Assembly: GCA_017881545.1 (NCBI GenBank)
Contig: JADGQU010000201.1
Location: forward strand, 1-5,350
DNA length: 5,350 nt
Reading direction: 5' to 3'
Source: Gemmatimonadaceae bacterium
GTDB lineage: Bacteria > Gemmatimonadota > Gemmatimonadetes > Gemmatimonadales > Gemmatimonadaceae
The translations under genes and the position numbers were made by a program. Below, one piece after another: positions 1 through 5,350 of this stretch. How positions within the stretch are numbered: the first letter of the stretch is position 1; every line of letters begins with the position of its first letter. Under the pieces are notes generated by a model. It saw only the letters and a program-made list of their open reading frames with translations. It had not been told where the DNA came from and made no database searches.

Positions 1-31
1 CAGACTGAGAGCATGGCGAAAAGAGGCGTAG
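1..31 (+). CDS. rsmH: 16S rRNA (cytosine-N4)-methyltransferase RsmH, last codons only (5' partial)
   Basis: Reading from base 2, the frame gives R-L-R-A-W-R-K-E-A and then a TAG stop at 29-31. RsmH proteins usually end in a segment of the kind Arg-Ser-Ala-x-Leu-Arg-x-x-x-Arg, and the visible x-L-R-A-W-R-K fits that ending. RsmH (MraW) methylates N4 of C1402 in 16S rRNA and is normally encoded immediately before ftsL in dcw clusters, which is the position seen here. The stop lies 19 bases inside ftsL, so the two genes overlap. Only nine codons are visible, so the call rests on the tail motif and gene order. The other candidate is a TGA at 6-8 in another frame, which shows no recognisable tail. 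Confidence 0.68.
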   Translation, partial: RLRAWRKEA

Positions 32-321
32 CTCTCCGGGGGCGGTCGCTCGTGGCCATCATCCTCGGCGCGTTCGTGCTCGTCGCTCTCGCGATTGTGT
101 GGCGGCGCACGATCGGAATCAGCCAGTCGGAGCGCCTGGGTGCGCTCGACGCTAAGCGCACGGAGCTCTCGGGCGAGCGGGCGCGGCTCGAGAGTGAGAT
201 ACGCGATGCCTCCGCGCGCCAAACACTCGGAACGGCGGCCGAGCATCGTCTCGGCATGCACATCCCAACCGACAAGCAAGTCGTGATACTTCCCCGGCCG
301 CGGACAGATGAGAACCCCTAA
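13..321 (+). CDS. ftsL: FtsL-like cell division protein
   Basis: A small bitopic membrane protein of 102 residues, the usual size for FtsL. Residues 1-11 are a short basic cytoplasmic tail, residues 12-30 form one strongly hydrophobic transmembrane helix, and residues 36-66 are rich in Leu, Glu, Arg and Ala with coiled-coil character (SERLGALDAKRTELSGERAR). The C-terminal part has an AEHRLGMHIPTDKQVVIL segment, which resembles the Ala-Glu-x-x-Gly-Met...Val-x-Leu ending of FtsL proteins. In known systems FtsL pairs with FtsB through the coiled coil in the periplasm and, with FtsQ, activates the FtsW-FtsI septal synthase. FtsL sequences diverge widely, so the assignment relies on topology, size and the place between rsmH and ftsI. 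The ATG at 13 has only a weak purine run (GAGAG, 7-11) very close to it. The start lies inside rsmH and the end inside ftsI, suggesting coupled translation. Confidence 0.82.
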   Translation: MAKRGVALRGRSLVAIILGAFVLVALAIVWRRTIGISQSERLGALDAKRTELSGERARLESEIRDASARQTLGTAAEHRLGMHIPTDKQVVILPRPRTDENP

Positions 322-2362
322 GCGCGTCGCGATCGTCCACGGATTCTTCGTGTTGTTCGCCGTCGCGCTCGTTGCCCGAGCGGCGAAGGTGCAGGTCGTG
401 GAAGGCAAGGATTGGAGCGCGCGCGCCCGGCGGCAGCACTTCTTCGCGGGCGCGCAGTCTGCTCCGCGCGGGGAGATTCTGGATGCGAGCGGCAACACGC
501 TGGTCGAGAGTCGCGAGATGACGCGCGTCGCCGTCGCGCTGCCGGAAGTGCGCGACACCGCGTTCGTTCTCAAGGCGCTGCACCACGCGAAGGTCGATGC
601 CGACGCTGTCCGCGCCGCGATCGCGCGACGTCGACGCTGGATCGATCTGCCCGGACTTTACACGACGTCTGATGTCGCCTCGATCTCGAAGTTGAGCGGA
701 ATCCACCTGACGCCGGTTCTACAGCGCGTTTATGCCAATTCGGGCGGCATCAAGCGCATCGTCGGCAGTCTGGACGGGCAGGGAAATCCGCTCGATGGGC
801 TGGAGCTCGCGCTCGACACACTGCTACGCGGCGATTCGGGAAGAGTGCGATTGGCCCGCGACAAGGATGGGCGTCCGCTCGATTCGCCCGACGCGTGGAC
901 CGAAGAGCCGAAGGCGGGATCGACCGTCGTGCTGACTATCAACAATGCGCTCCAGGACATCTGCGAGCGGGAGCTGTCGGTAGCCGTGGACAGCCTACAT
1001 GCGGATGGCGGCGACATCGTGGTCATGAATCCGCACACCGGAGAGATTCTCGCGCTGGCGAGCAGCAGAGTCGGACGCACGGCCTTCTCGAACACCGCCG
1101 TGACCGAGCCGTTCGAGCCGGGCTCGACGCTCAAGCCGTTCGTTGCGGCCGCTCTGCTCGAAAAAGGTCGGGCGCGCATCACCGATGTCGTAGACACCCA
1201 CAACGGCACACTCGAGCTCGACGGACGCGTCATCAGCGACATGCACAAGGCGCAGTCGCTCTCGCTCGCCGACGTCATCCGGTTCTCGAGCAACATCGGC
1301 ATCGTCGAGTTCGGACAGCGTCTGACGCCGCGCCAGAAATACGAGACCTTCCGGGACCTCGGCTTCGGAATGTCGCTCGGCGTGCCGCTGCCGGCGGAAG
1401 CGTCGGGCACGTTGCGCGAGCCCAAGTCGTGGTCGAAGCAGACGAGCGCATCGATTCTCATGGGCTACGAGATCGCGGTGACGCCGCTCCAGCTCGTCAC
1501 CGCCTACGCGGCAATCGCAAATGGCGGAGAGCTGCTGGAGCCGCACCTGGTGAAGGAAGTGCGCTCGACCGATGGCAAGGTGATGTATCGCGCGGAGACT
1601 CGCCCGGTGCGACGCGTGATGTCGGGCGAGACGGCGCGCACCATTCAGAAATTGCTGTTGGCTGTTGTGCGGGAGGGAACCGCAACCAAGGCCGATCTCG
1701 CGACCTTCGAGGTGGCGGGAAAGAGCGGCACCGCGCGACGCACGTCCGAGCACGAGGGTTACGTCGCCGGAAACTATACGGCTTCATTCGTCGGTCTCTT
1801 TCCCGGCAACGACCCGCAGTACGTCGTCCTGGTCAAGCTCGACAATCCGCGAGGCCCGCACTACGCGGGTGGTGACATCGCCGCTCCGGTGACGCAGATC
1901 GTGCTGCGCGCCGCGCTCGCGGCTCGTGATGCGGCGCTCGATCGGGAAGATCTCGCGGCCTCGGAGAAGAGCGCTCTCGCCCAGTCGGGGGGCAATAGCA
2001 CCGCCGGCGCGACATCGGTCGCGGACACGAAATCCTCGCGGAGCAGCAACTCCCAAGGCCCCGATCGGCCGGCGGCGGGTTCGTACGACCCGAACAGCAA
2101 CATGGCCAAGAGCGTCGCGAGCGAGGTCACTTCCTCGTACACGGTCGAGTTGCCAAGCTCCCTCAAGTCGGCGCCCGCGCCGATTTTCCCCCGGGCCGTT
2201 CCCGATGTGCGGGGACTGTCCGTGCGCGAAGCCGTGCGATCTCTCCATCTCGCGGGATTCCGGGTGCGTCTCCTTGGCGCGTCGCCAGCTGGAACGTTGC
2301 CGGCGGCGGGATCCATGGCAGCGCCCGGCACACTCGTTCAGCTGAGCCGTCCTCTCGAATGA
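308..2362 (+). CDS. ftsI: Class B penicillin-binding protein FtsI/PBP3 with C-terminal PASTA domain
   Basis: The septal D,D-transpeptidase, which cross-links peptidoglycan peptides outside the inner membrane (684 residues). Residues 1-6 are a basic tail and about 7-25 form the single membrane anchor. The class B dimerisation/pedestal domain follows, with its R-G-x-I-x-D-x-x-G signature at 54-62 and a GLELALD segment at 164-170. The transpeptidase domain spans about 207-535 and has all three penicillin-binding motifs: STLK with catalytic Ser273 and Lys276, SSN at 327-329, and KSGT at 472-475. It closes with GGDIAAPV (521-528), a class B hallmark. KSG in place of KTG is also found in functional enzymes such as PBP2x. 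A Ser/Ala/Gly-rich linker (about 540-630) leads to one short PASTA-like domain (about 631-684, starting VPDVRGLSVREAV). E. coli FtsI (588 residues) has no such tail. The ATG at 308 is the only plausible start, because an in-frame stop lies at 284-286 and no start codon comes between. No clear ribosome-binding site precedes it; the 14-base overlap with ftsL suggests coupling. Confidence 0.95.
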   Translation: MRTPKRVAIVHGFFVLFAVALVARAAKVQVVEGKDWSARARRQHFFAGAQSAPRGEILDASGNTLVESREMTRVAVALPEVRDTAFVLKALHHAKVDADAVRAAIARRRRWIDLPGLYTTSDVASISKLSGIHLTPVLQRVYANSGGIKRIVGSLDGQGNPLDGLELALDTLLRGDSGRVRLARDKDGRPLDSPDAWTEEPKAGSTVVLTINNALQDICERELSVAVDSLHADGGDIVVMNPHTGEILALASSRVGRTAFSNTAVTEPFEPGSTLKPFVAAALLEKGRARITDVVDTHNGTLELDGRVISDMHKAQSLSLADVIRFSSNIGIVEFGQRLTPRQKYETFRDLGFGMSLGVPLPAEASGTLREPKSWSKQTSASILMGYEIAVTPLQLVTAYAAIANGGELLEPHLVKEVRSTDGKVMYRAETRPVRRVMSGETARTIQKLLLAVVREGTATKADLATFEVAGKSGTARRTSEHEGYVAGNYTASFVGLFPGNDPQYVVLVKLDNPRGPHYAGGDIAAPVTQIVLRAALAARDAALDREDLAASEKSALAQSGGNSTAGATSVADTKSSRSSNSQGPDRPAAGSYDPNSNMAKSVASEVTSSYTVELPSSLKSAPAPIFPRAVPDVRGLSVREAVRSLHLAGFRVRLLGASPAGTLPAAGSMAAPGTLVQLSRPLE

Positions 2363-3822
2363 GAGTGAGTCTCAAGGCGGTGAAAGCCGCGCTGGAAGAG
2401 CGTGGTTTGCTGGTCGGAGTGAGCGGAGAGATCCCGGAAGAGGCGAGCGGAATCTCCGACGACAGCCGCAAGGTGGCGCGTGGGGACCTCTTCATCGCGG
2501 TCAAAGGGTGGACCAGCGACGGCCACGACTTTCTCGATGCAGCTTCCAGCCGCGGGGCAGCCATTGCCATCGTCGAAGATTCATCCCGAACCACTCTGCC
2601 GTCACTCATCGTGCGGGAAGGACGCCGGTCCGCGGCCGTGGCGTCGGCCACCGCCTACGGAGATCCGGCCCGCAACTTGAGGCTCCTCGGCGTCACCGGC
2701 ACGAATGGAAAGACGACGACGACTTCGATCATGCGCCATCTATTCGACGACGGCGATGGCTCGAGCGCGTCGATCGGAACGCTGGGCGTGTTGGTCGGCA
2801 GCGAAGGGGAAGTGCTGCCGGGCGGGAGCGGTCTTACCACTCCGGGTCCGGTAGAGCTGCAAAGGATCCTGCGCGCGTTGGCCGATCGCGGAGTGCGAAC
2901 GATCGCGATGGAGGTGTCGTCACACAGCCTCGACCAGCGGCGTGTTGACGGCCTGGAGTTCGATGTTGCGGTGTTCACGAATCTCACGCGCGACCATCTC
3001 GACTATCATCAAACGATGGATAGATATCTGGAGGCGAAGGCGCGCTTGCTGGACTACCTGAAGGCACAGGGCACCGTGATCATCAACGCGGATGCGCCCG
3101 AATGGCAATCGCTCAAGCCGCGCTCGCGTCCCCTCACCTTCGCGGCGCGTTCATCCGCGGATGTCTGCGCGCAGAATGTTCATTTCACATCGACAGGAAG
3201 CGAGTGGCGGCTCGTCACCCCTCGCGGCTCTGCCGATGTTTCGCTGCCCCTCATCGGCGACATCAACGTCGAGAACGCGCTCGCTGCCGCCGCTGCCGCA
3301 TTCGCGCTCGGGCAAACGGCGTCCGCAATCGCCGGGCGCCTCCGCAACGTGCCGCAGGTCGCGGGAAGGCTCGAGATCATATCGACTCGTCCGACGGTGC
3401 TCCGGGACTACGCCCACACGCCCGACGCTCTCGAGCGAAGCCTCAGGACCGCCCGCGCCTTCACGCGCGGCAAGCTCATCGTGGTGTTCGGATGCGGTGG
3501 GGACCGCGACAAGGGGAAGCGCCCCCTGATGGGCGAGATCGCTGAGCGCGCGGCCGATTGCGCTATCGTTACAAGTGACAACCCGCGAACAGAAGATCCG
3601 GACGCGATCATCGACGACATTGAAGCAGGAATGCGAAGCTCGAAGCATCAGCGCGTGACCGACCGGCTCAGCGCCATACAACGCGCGATCGATCTGGCCG
3701 AGGATGGCGACATCGTGCTGCTCGCGGGGAAGGGACATGAGACCTATCAGATTCGCGGAACGACTTCATATCCATTCGACGAGAAAGAAATTGTGAGAGA
3801 GATGACGGGGAGCCACGCGTGA
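2359..3822 (+). CDS. murE: UDP-MurNAc-L-Ala-D-Glu:meso-diaminopimelate ligase MurE
   Basis: A cytoplasmic ATP-dependent ligase that adds the third stem-peptide residue to UDP-MurNAc-L-Ala-D-Glu. At 487 residues it is full length (E. coli 495). Domain 1 binds the UDP end and has DDSR at 34-37 and the DGHDFL region at 54-59. The ATP P-loop is GVTGTNGKTTT (111-121, Lys118). TTP at 160-162 and SSHSLDQRR (187-195) contact the substrate in the family. The central domain keeps NLTRDHLDYH (208-217), and Lys227 aligns with the carbamoylated lysine K224 of E. coli, 14 residues after His213. The C-terminal domain has YAHTPDAL (351-358), FGCGGDRDKGKRPLMG (377-392), DNPR (407-410) and GKGHE (457-461). DNPR together with Arg383 and Glu461 is the meso-DAP-selective set of E. 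coli-type enzymes, whereas lysine-adding MurE differs at DNPR. The ATG overlaps the ftsI stop as ATGA with no clear Shine-Dalgarno sequence, so reinitiation after ftsI is likely. A GTG two codons downstream is a less likely start. Confidence 0.97.
   Translation: MRVSLKAVKAALEERGLLVGVSGEIPEEASGISDDSRKVARGDLFIAVKGWTSDGHDFLDAASSRGAAIAIVEDSSRTTLPSLIVREGRRSAAVASATAYGDPARNLRLLGVTGTNGKTTTTSIMRHLFDDGDGSSASIGTLGVLVGSEGEVLPGGSGLTTPGPVELQRILRALADRGVRTIAMEVSSHSLDQRRVDGLEFDVAVFTNLTRDHLDYHQTMDRYLEAKARLLDYLKAQGTVIINADAPEWQSLKPRSRPLTFAARSSADVCAQNVHFTSTGSEWRLVTPRGSADVSLPLIGDINVENALAAAAAAFALGQTASAIAGRLRNVPQVAGRLEIISTRPTVLRDYAHTPDALERSLRTARAFTRGKLIVVFGCGGDRDKGKRPLMGEIAERAADCAIVTSDNPRTEDPDAIIDDIEAGMRSSKHQRVTDRLSAIQRAIDLAEDGDIVLLAGKGHETYQIRGTTSYPFDEKEIVREMTGSHA
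3805..3812 (+). promoter_or_regulatory. Probable ribosome-binding site of murF
   Basis: The purine stretch ending GGGGAG (3807-3812) contains a GGAG core that can pair with the 3' end of 16S rRNA, six bases ahead of the GTG at 3819. It lies inside the last codons of murE and supports the GTG start of murF. It is the most convincing Shine-Dalgarno sequence at any gene start in this window. The call rests on pattern and spacing only. Confidence 0.5.
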
Positions 3823-5183
3823 GCACGGGGTTCTGGACGCTGGACAGAGTTGCCGCGGCACTCGCGGATCAGGCCGTGGGAAAACTTCCACACGGCAGCG
3901 GTGAGCTGAATGGCGTAACGACCGATACGCGCAAGATCGGCAAGGGCAATGTGTTCGTCGCATTGATCGGCGAGCGGTTCGATGGCCACGACTATCTTCG
4001 CGATGCGGTTCGCGACGGCGCAGCGGCGCTCGTGGTTTCACGCGCACCCAAGCTCGACACGCTGGGCGTCCCGATCTTCGAGGTCCGCGATACGCTCGTG
4101 GCACTGGGAGCGCTCGCGCACTATTGGCGGCGGGCGTGGGGGAAGACGATCATCGGCGTGGCGGGCAGCAACGGCAAGACGAGCACAAAGGATCTTCTCC
4201 GGGCGGCACTGAGCCGCTCTTACAACGTCCACGCGACCACCGGCAATCTCAACAACCGGGTCGGAGTCCCACTCACGCTGCTCGCGCTGCCACCGGAGGC
4301 CGACGTTGCGGTCGTCGAGCTGGGCACCAGCCTGCCGGGCGAGGTCGCGATCCTTAGAGACATCGCGGAACCAGACATCGCCCTCGTCACGTCCATCGCC
4401 GAGGAGCATCTGGAAGGACTTGGTGATCTCGCCGGTGTTTTGCGCGAGGAGGCCGCTGTGTACGAAGGTGTTGGCGTCGGCATCTCGCCCTCGGCCCAAC
4501 CTGAGATCGCCGAGGCCGCGCGCAGGACGGCGAAGCGCGTGGTGGTTGCCGGGCTCGACAGCAATGCCGAGCTGAAGCCCGATCGATGGGAGATTGGACC
4601 CGACGGACTCGGCGTGATCGAGATCGCGGGTGTGACGGTGCGTCCTCCCGTGCGCGGTCTCCACAATCTGAGAAACGCAATGCTCGCGCTGGCCGTCGCT
4701 CGCGAATGTGGTGTGACCTACGAGGACGCCGCCCAGGGAATTGCCGGAATGCCCCAGCCCAAGATGCGCTCGGCGTGGGAACAGGTGGGCGACGTCACGC
4801 TGATCAACGATGCCTACAATGCGAATCCGGGGTCCACCCGGGCAGCGATCGAGCTGCTGAAAGGCACAGGTAGCGGACGGCAGAGGGTAATCGTCCTAGG
4901 TACGATGCGGGAGCTCGGTGCGGCGTCGGAGCAGTGTCACGCGGACATCGCGGGTCTCGCGTTGGCATCTGGCGCGGACATCGTGGCCGGCATCGGCGAG
5001 TTCGCGCCGGCGCTCGAGAAACAGAACGAGCGCGAGCGAGTGATCACGGCGCCCGATGTCGAGGATCTCTGGCCGCAGCTTGAGGCCAGGTTGCAGCGCA
5101 ACGCGATCATCCTGCTCAAAGCATCACGAGGTGTGCAGCTCGAGCGTCTTGTTCTACATCTAACTACCTGGGCCACCGCATAG
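3819..5183 (+). CDS. murF: UDP-MurNAc-tripeptide:D-Ala-D-Ala ligase MurF, with divergent central domain
   Basis: A cytoplasmic ligase that joins D-Ala-D-Ala to the UDP-MurNAc-tripeptide made by MurE, giving the pentapeptide used by MraY. At 454 residues it matches the family (E. coli 452). Domain 1 has TTDTRKIGKGNVFVAL (34-49) and FDGHDYL (54-60). The P-loop is GVAGSNGKTST (113-123, Lys120). The MurF-type TGNLNNRVGVPLTLL segment is at 141-155, and ELGTSLPGE (168-176) replaces the commoner Met/Ala-Asn-x-Pro-Gly-Glu form. The C-terminal domain has MRSAW (316-320), INDAYNANPGST (329-340) and GTMRELG (361-367, usually GDM-x-ELG). His197 of AEEHLEGLG is kept. However, the residue 14 positions later, where Mur ligases carry the carbamoylated lysine, is Glu211, and the usual Asn-Ala-Asp-Asp motif after it is absent. 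Because the rest of the enzyme is intact and the locus is canonical, this is probably a functional lineage variant rather than a decayed gene. The GTG start overlaps the murE stop as GTGA and has a ribosome-binding site. Confidence 0.94.
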   Translation: MSTGFWTLDRVAAALADQAVGKLPHGSGELNGVTTDTRKIGKGNVFVALIGERFDGHDYLRDAVRDGAAALVVSRAPKLDTLGVPIFEVRDTLVALGALAHYWRRAWGKTIIGVAGSNGKTSTKDLLRAALSRSYNVHATTGNLNNRVGVPLTLLALPPEADVAVVELGTSLPGEVAILRDIAEPDIALVTSIAEEHLEGLGDLAGVLREEAAVYEGVGVGISPSAQPEIAEAARRTAKRVVVAGLDSNAELKPDRWEIGPDGLGVIEIAGVTVRPPVRGLHNLRNAMLALAVARECGVTYEDAAQGIAGMPQPKMRSAWEQVGDVTLINDAYNANPGSTRAAIELLKGTGSGRQRVIVLGTMRELGAASEQCHADIAGLALASGADIVAGIGEFAPALEKQNERERVITAPDVEDLWPQLEARLQRNAIILLKASRGVQLERLVLHLTTWATA

Positions 5184-5350
5184 TGCTGAACTGGCTGCTC
5201 ATTCCATTCGTAGAACTACCGCACTTCGGGTTTCTGCGACTATTCCAGTGGATAACTTTTCGCGCCGCGGGCGCGGCGGTGAGCGCGATTCTTCTCACCT
5301 GGATCGTCGGCCCCGGAATAATGCGCCGGCTTCGCCGCATGCGGTTGCAC
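5183..5350 (+). CDS. mraY: Phospho-MurNAc-pentapeptide translocase MraY, N-terminus only (3' partial)
   Basis: The frame opens with GTG at 5183-5185, whose first base is the last base of the murF TAG stop, and runs open to the window end (56 codons). It reads M-L-N-W-L-L-I-P-F, then WITFRAAGAAVSAILL (residues 23-38) and VGPGIMRRLRR (42-52). This is the characteristic N-terminus of MraY: a short amphipathic start, the conserved Phe-Arg-x-Ala/Gly-rich entry into the first transmembrane helix (about 25-45), then Gly-Pro and a basic cytoplasmic stretch. MraY is the polytopic enzyme that transfers phospho-MurNAc-pentapeptide from UDP to undecaprenyl phosphate, forming lipid I. Its catalytic Asp and His residues lie beyond the window. 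No Shine-Dalgarno sequence is apparent before the GTG, so translation probably depends on ribosomes finishing murF. Confidence 0.9.
   Translation, partial: MLNWLLIPFVELPHFGFLRLFQWITFRAAGAAVSAILLTWIVGPGIMRRLRRMRLH

Noticed and set aside
1721..1732. KSGT in place of KTGT in FtsI as a possible defect
   Set aside because: Active class B enzymes such as pneumococcal PBP2x use KSG, so this is an accepted variant.
730..1753. Long open frames on the - strand opposite ftsI (730-1461 and 995-1753)
   Set aside because: They are antisense to conserved transpeptidase motifs, have compositions imposed by the codon bias of ftsI, and show no domain or start context. They were treated as shadows rather than genes.
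895..1875. A 326-codon open frame on the + strand inside ftsI
   Set aside because: It is very rich in Arg, Ala, Gly and His, lies wholly inside the clearly homologous ftsI frame, and shows no recognisable motif. This is a typical out-of-frame shadow in GC-rich DNA.
2163..2651. An open frame on the - strand across the ftsI/murE junction
   Set aside because: It has no recognisable protein features and crosses two well-supported + strand genes, so GC-driven lack of stops explains it.
2519..4005. Similar DNA at about 2519-2545 (murE) and 3980-4006 (murF), a possible repeat
   Set aside because: Both encode the Asp-Gly-His-Asp-(Phe/Tyr)-Leu motif of domain 1. The likeness comes from the shared ancestry of MurE and MurF, not from a mobile or regulatory repeat.
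5263..5278. A GC-rich inverted repeat (CGCCGCG / CGCGGCG)
   Set aside because: It encodes the conserved Arg-Ala-Ala-Gly-Ala-Ala stretch of MraY, has only a two-base loop and no T-run. It is better explained by coding constraint than by a terminator or regulatory hairpin.
1..5350. A novel defence, mobile or biosynthetic system hidden in the window
   Set aside because: Every base is accounted for by standard dcw genes in canonical order. No accessory gene, repeat array or integration scar was seen.

Overview
The window is a piece of the division and cell wall (dcw) cluster of a GC-rich bacterium. Every gene is on the + strand, in the classical order: tail of rsmH, ftsL, ftsI (a class B penicillin-binding protein with a PASTA tail), murE, murF, and the first 56 codons of mraY. 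No mobile element, RNA gene, CRISPR array or other accessory system is visible. This is core housekeeping DNA, and the interest lies in details of the proteins and of gene packing.

Layout: rsmH ends at 31 inside ftsL (13-321). ftsL overlaps ftsI (308-2362) by 14 bases. ftsI overlaps murE (2359-3822) by 4 bases (ATGA), murE overlaps murF (3819-5183) by 4 bases (GTGA), and murF overlaps mraY (5183 onward) by one base (TAGTG). There is no intergenic base in the window, so there is no room for an internal promoter or terminator outside coding sequence. The genes are probably one polycistronic, translationally coupled unit whose promoter lies upstream of the window.

How the genes work together: MurE adds the third residue (meso-diaminopimelate, judging from its DNPR motif) and MurF adds D-Ala-D-Ala to the UDP-MurNAc peptide in the cytoplasm. 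MraY transfers the product to the lipid carrier to make lipid I. After later steps outside this window, FtsI cross-links the septal peptidoglycan, and FtsL belongs to the membrane complex that activates septal synthesis. RsmH is the 16S rRNA methyltransferase that commonly starts this cluster.

Organism: high GC, a meso-DAP-type MurE and a PASTA-bearing FtsI in a canonical dcw cluster fit a lineage such as Gemmatimonadota. That is an impression from protein style, not proven from this window.

The most unusual thing seen is in MurF. The position that aligns with the carbamoylated lysine of the Mur ligases is a glutamate (E211), there is no lysine anywhere between K124 and K239, and the Asn-Ala-Asp-Asp-type motif that normally follows is missing. 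The neighbouring MurE keeps all of these features.
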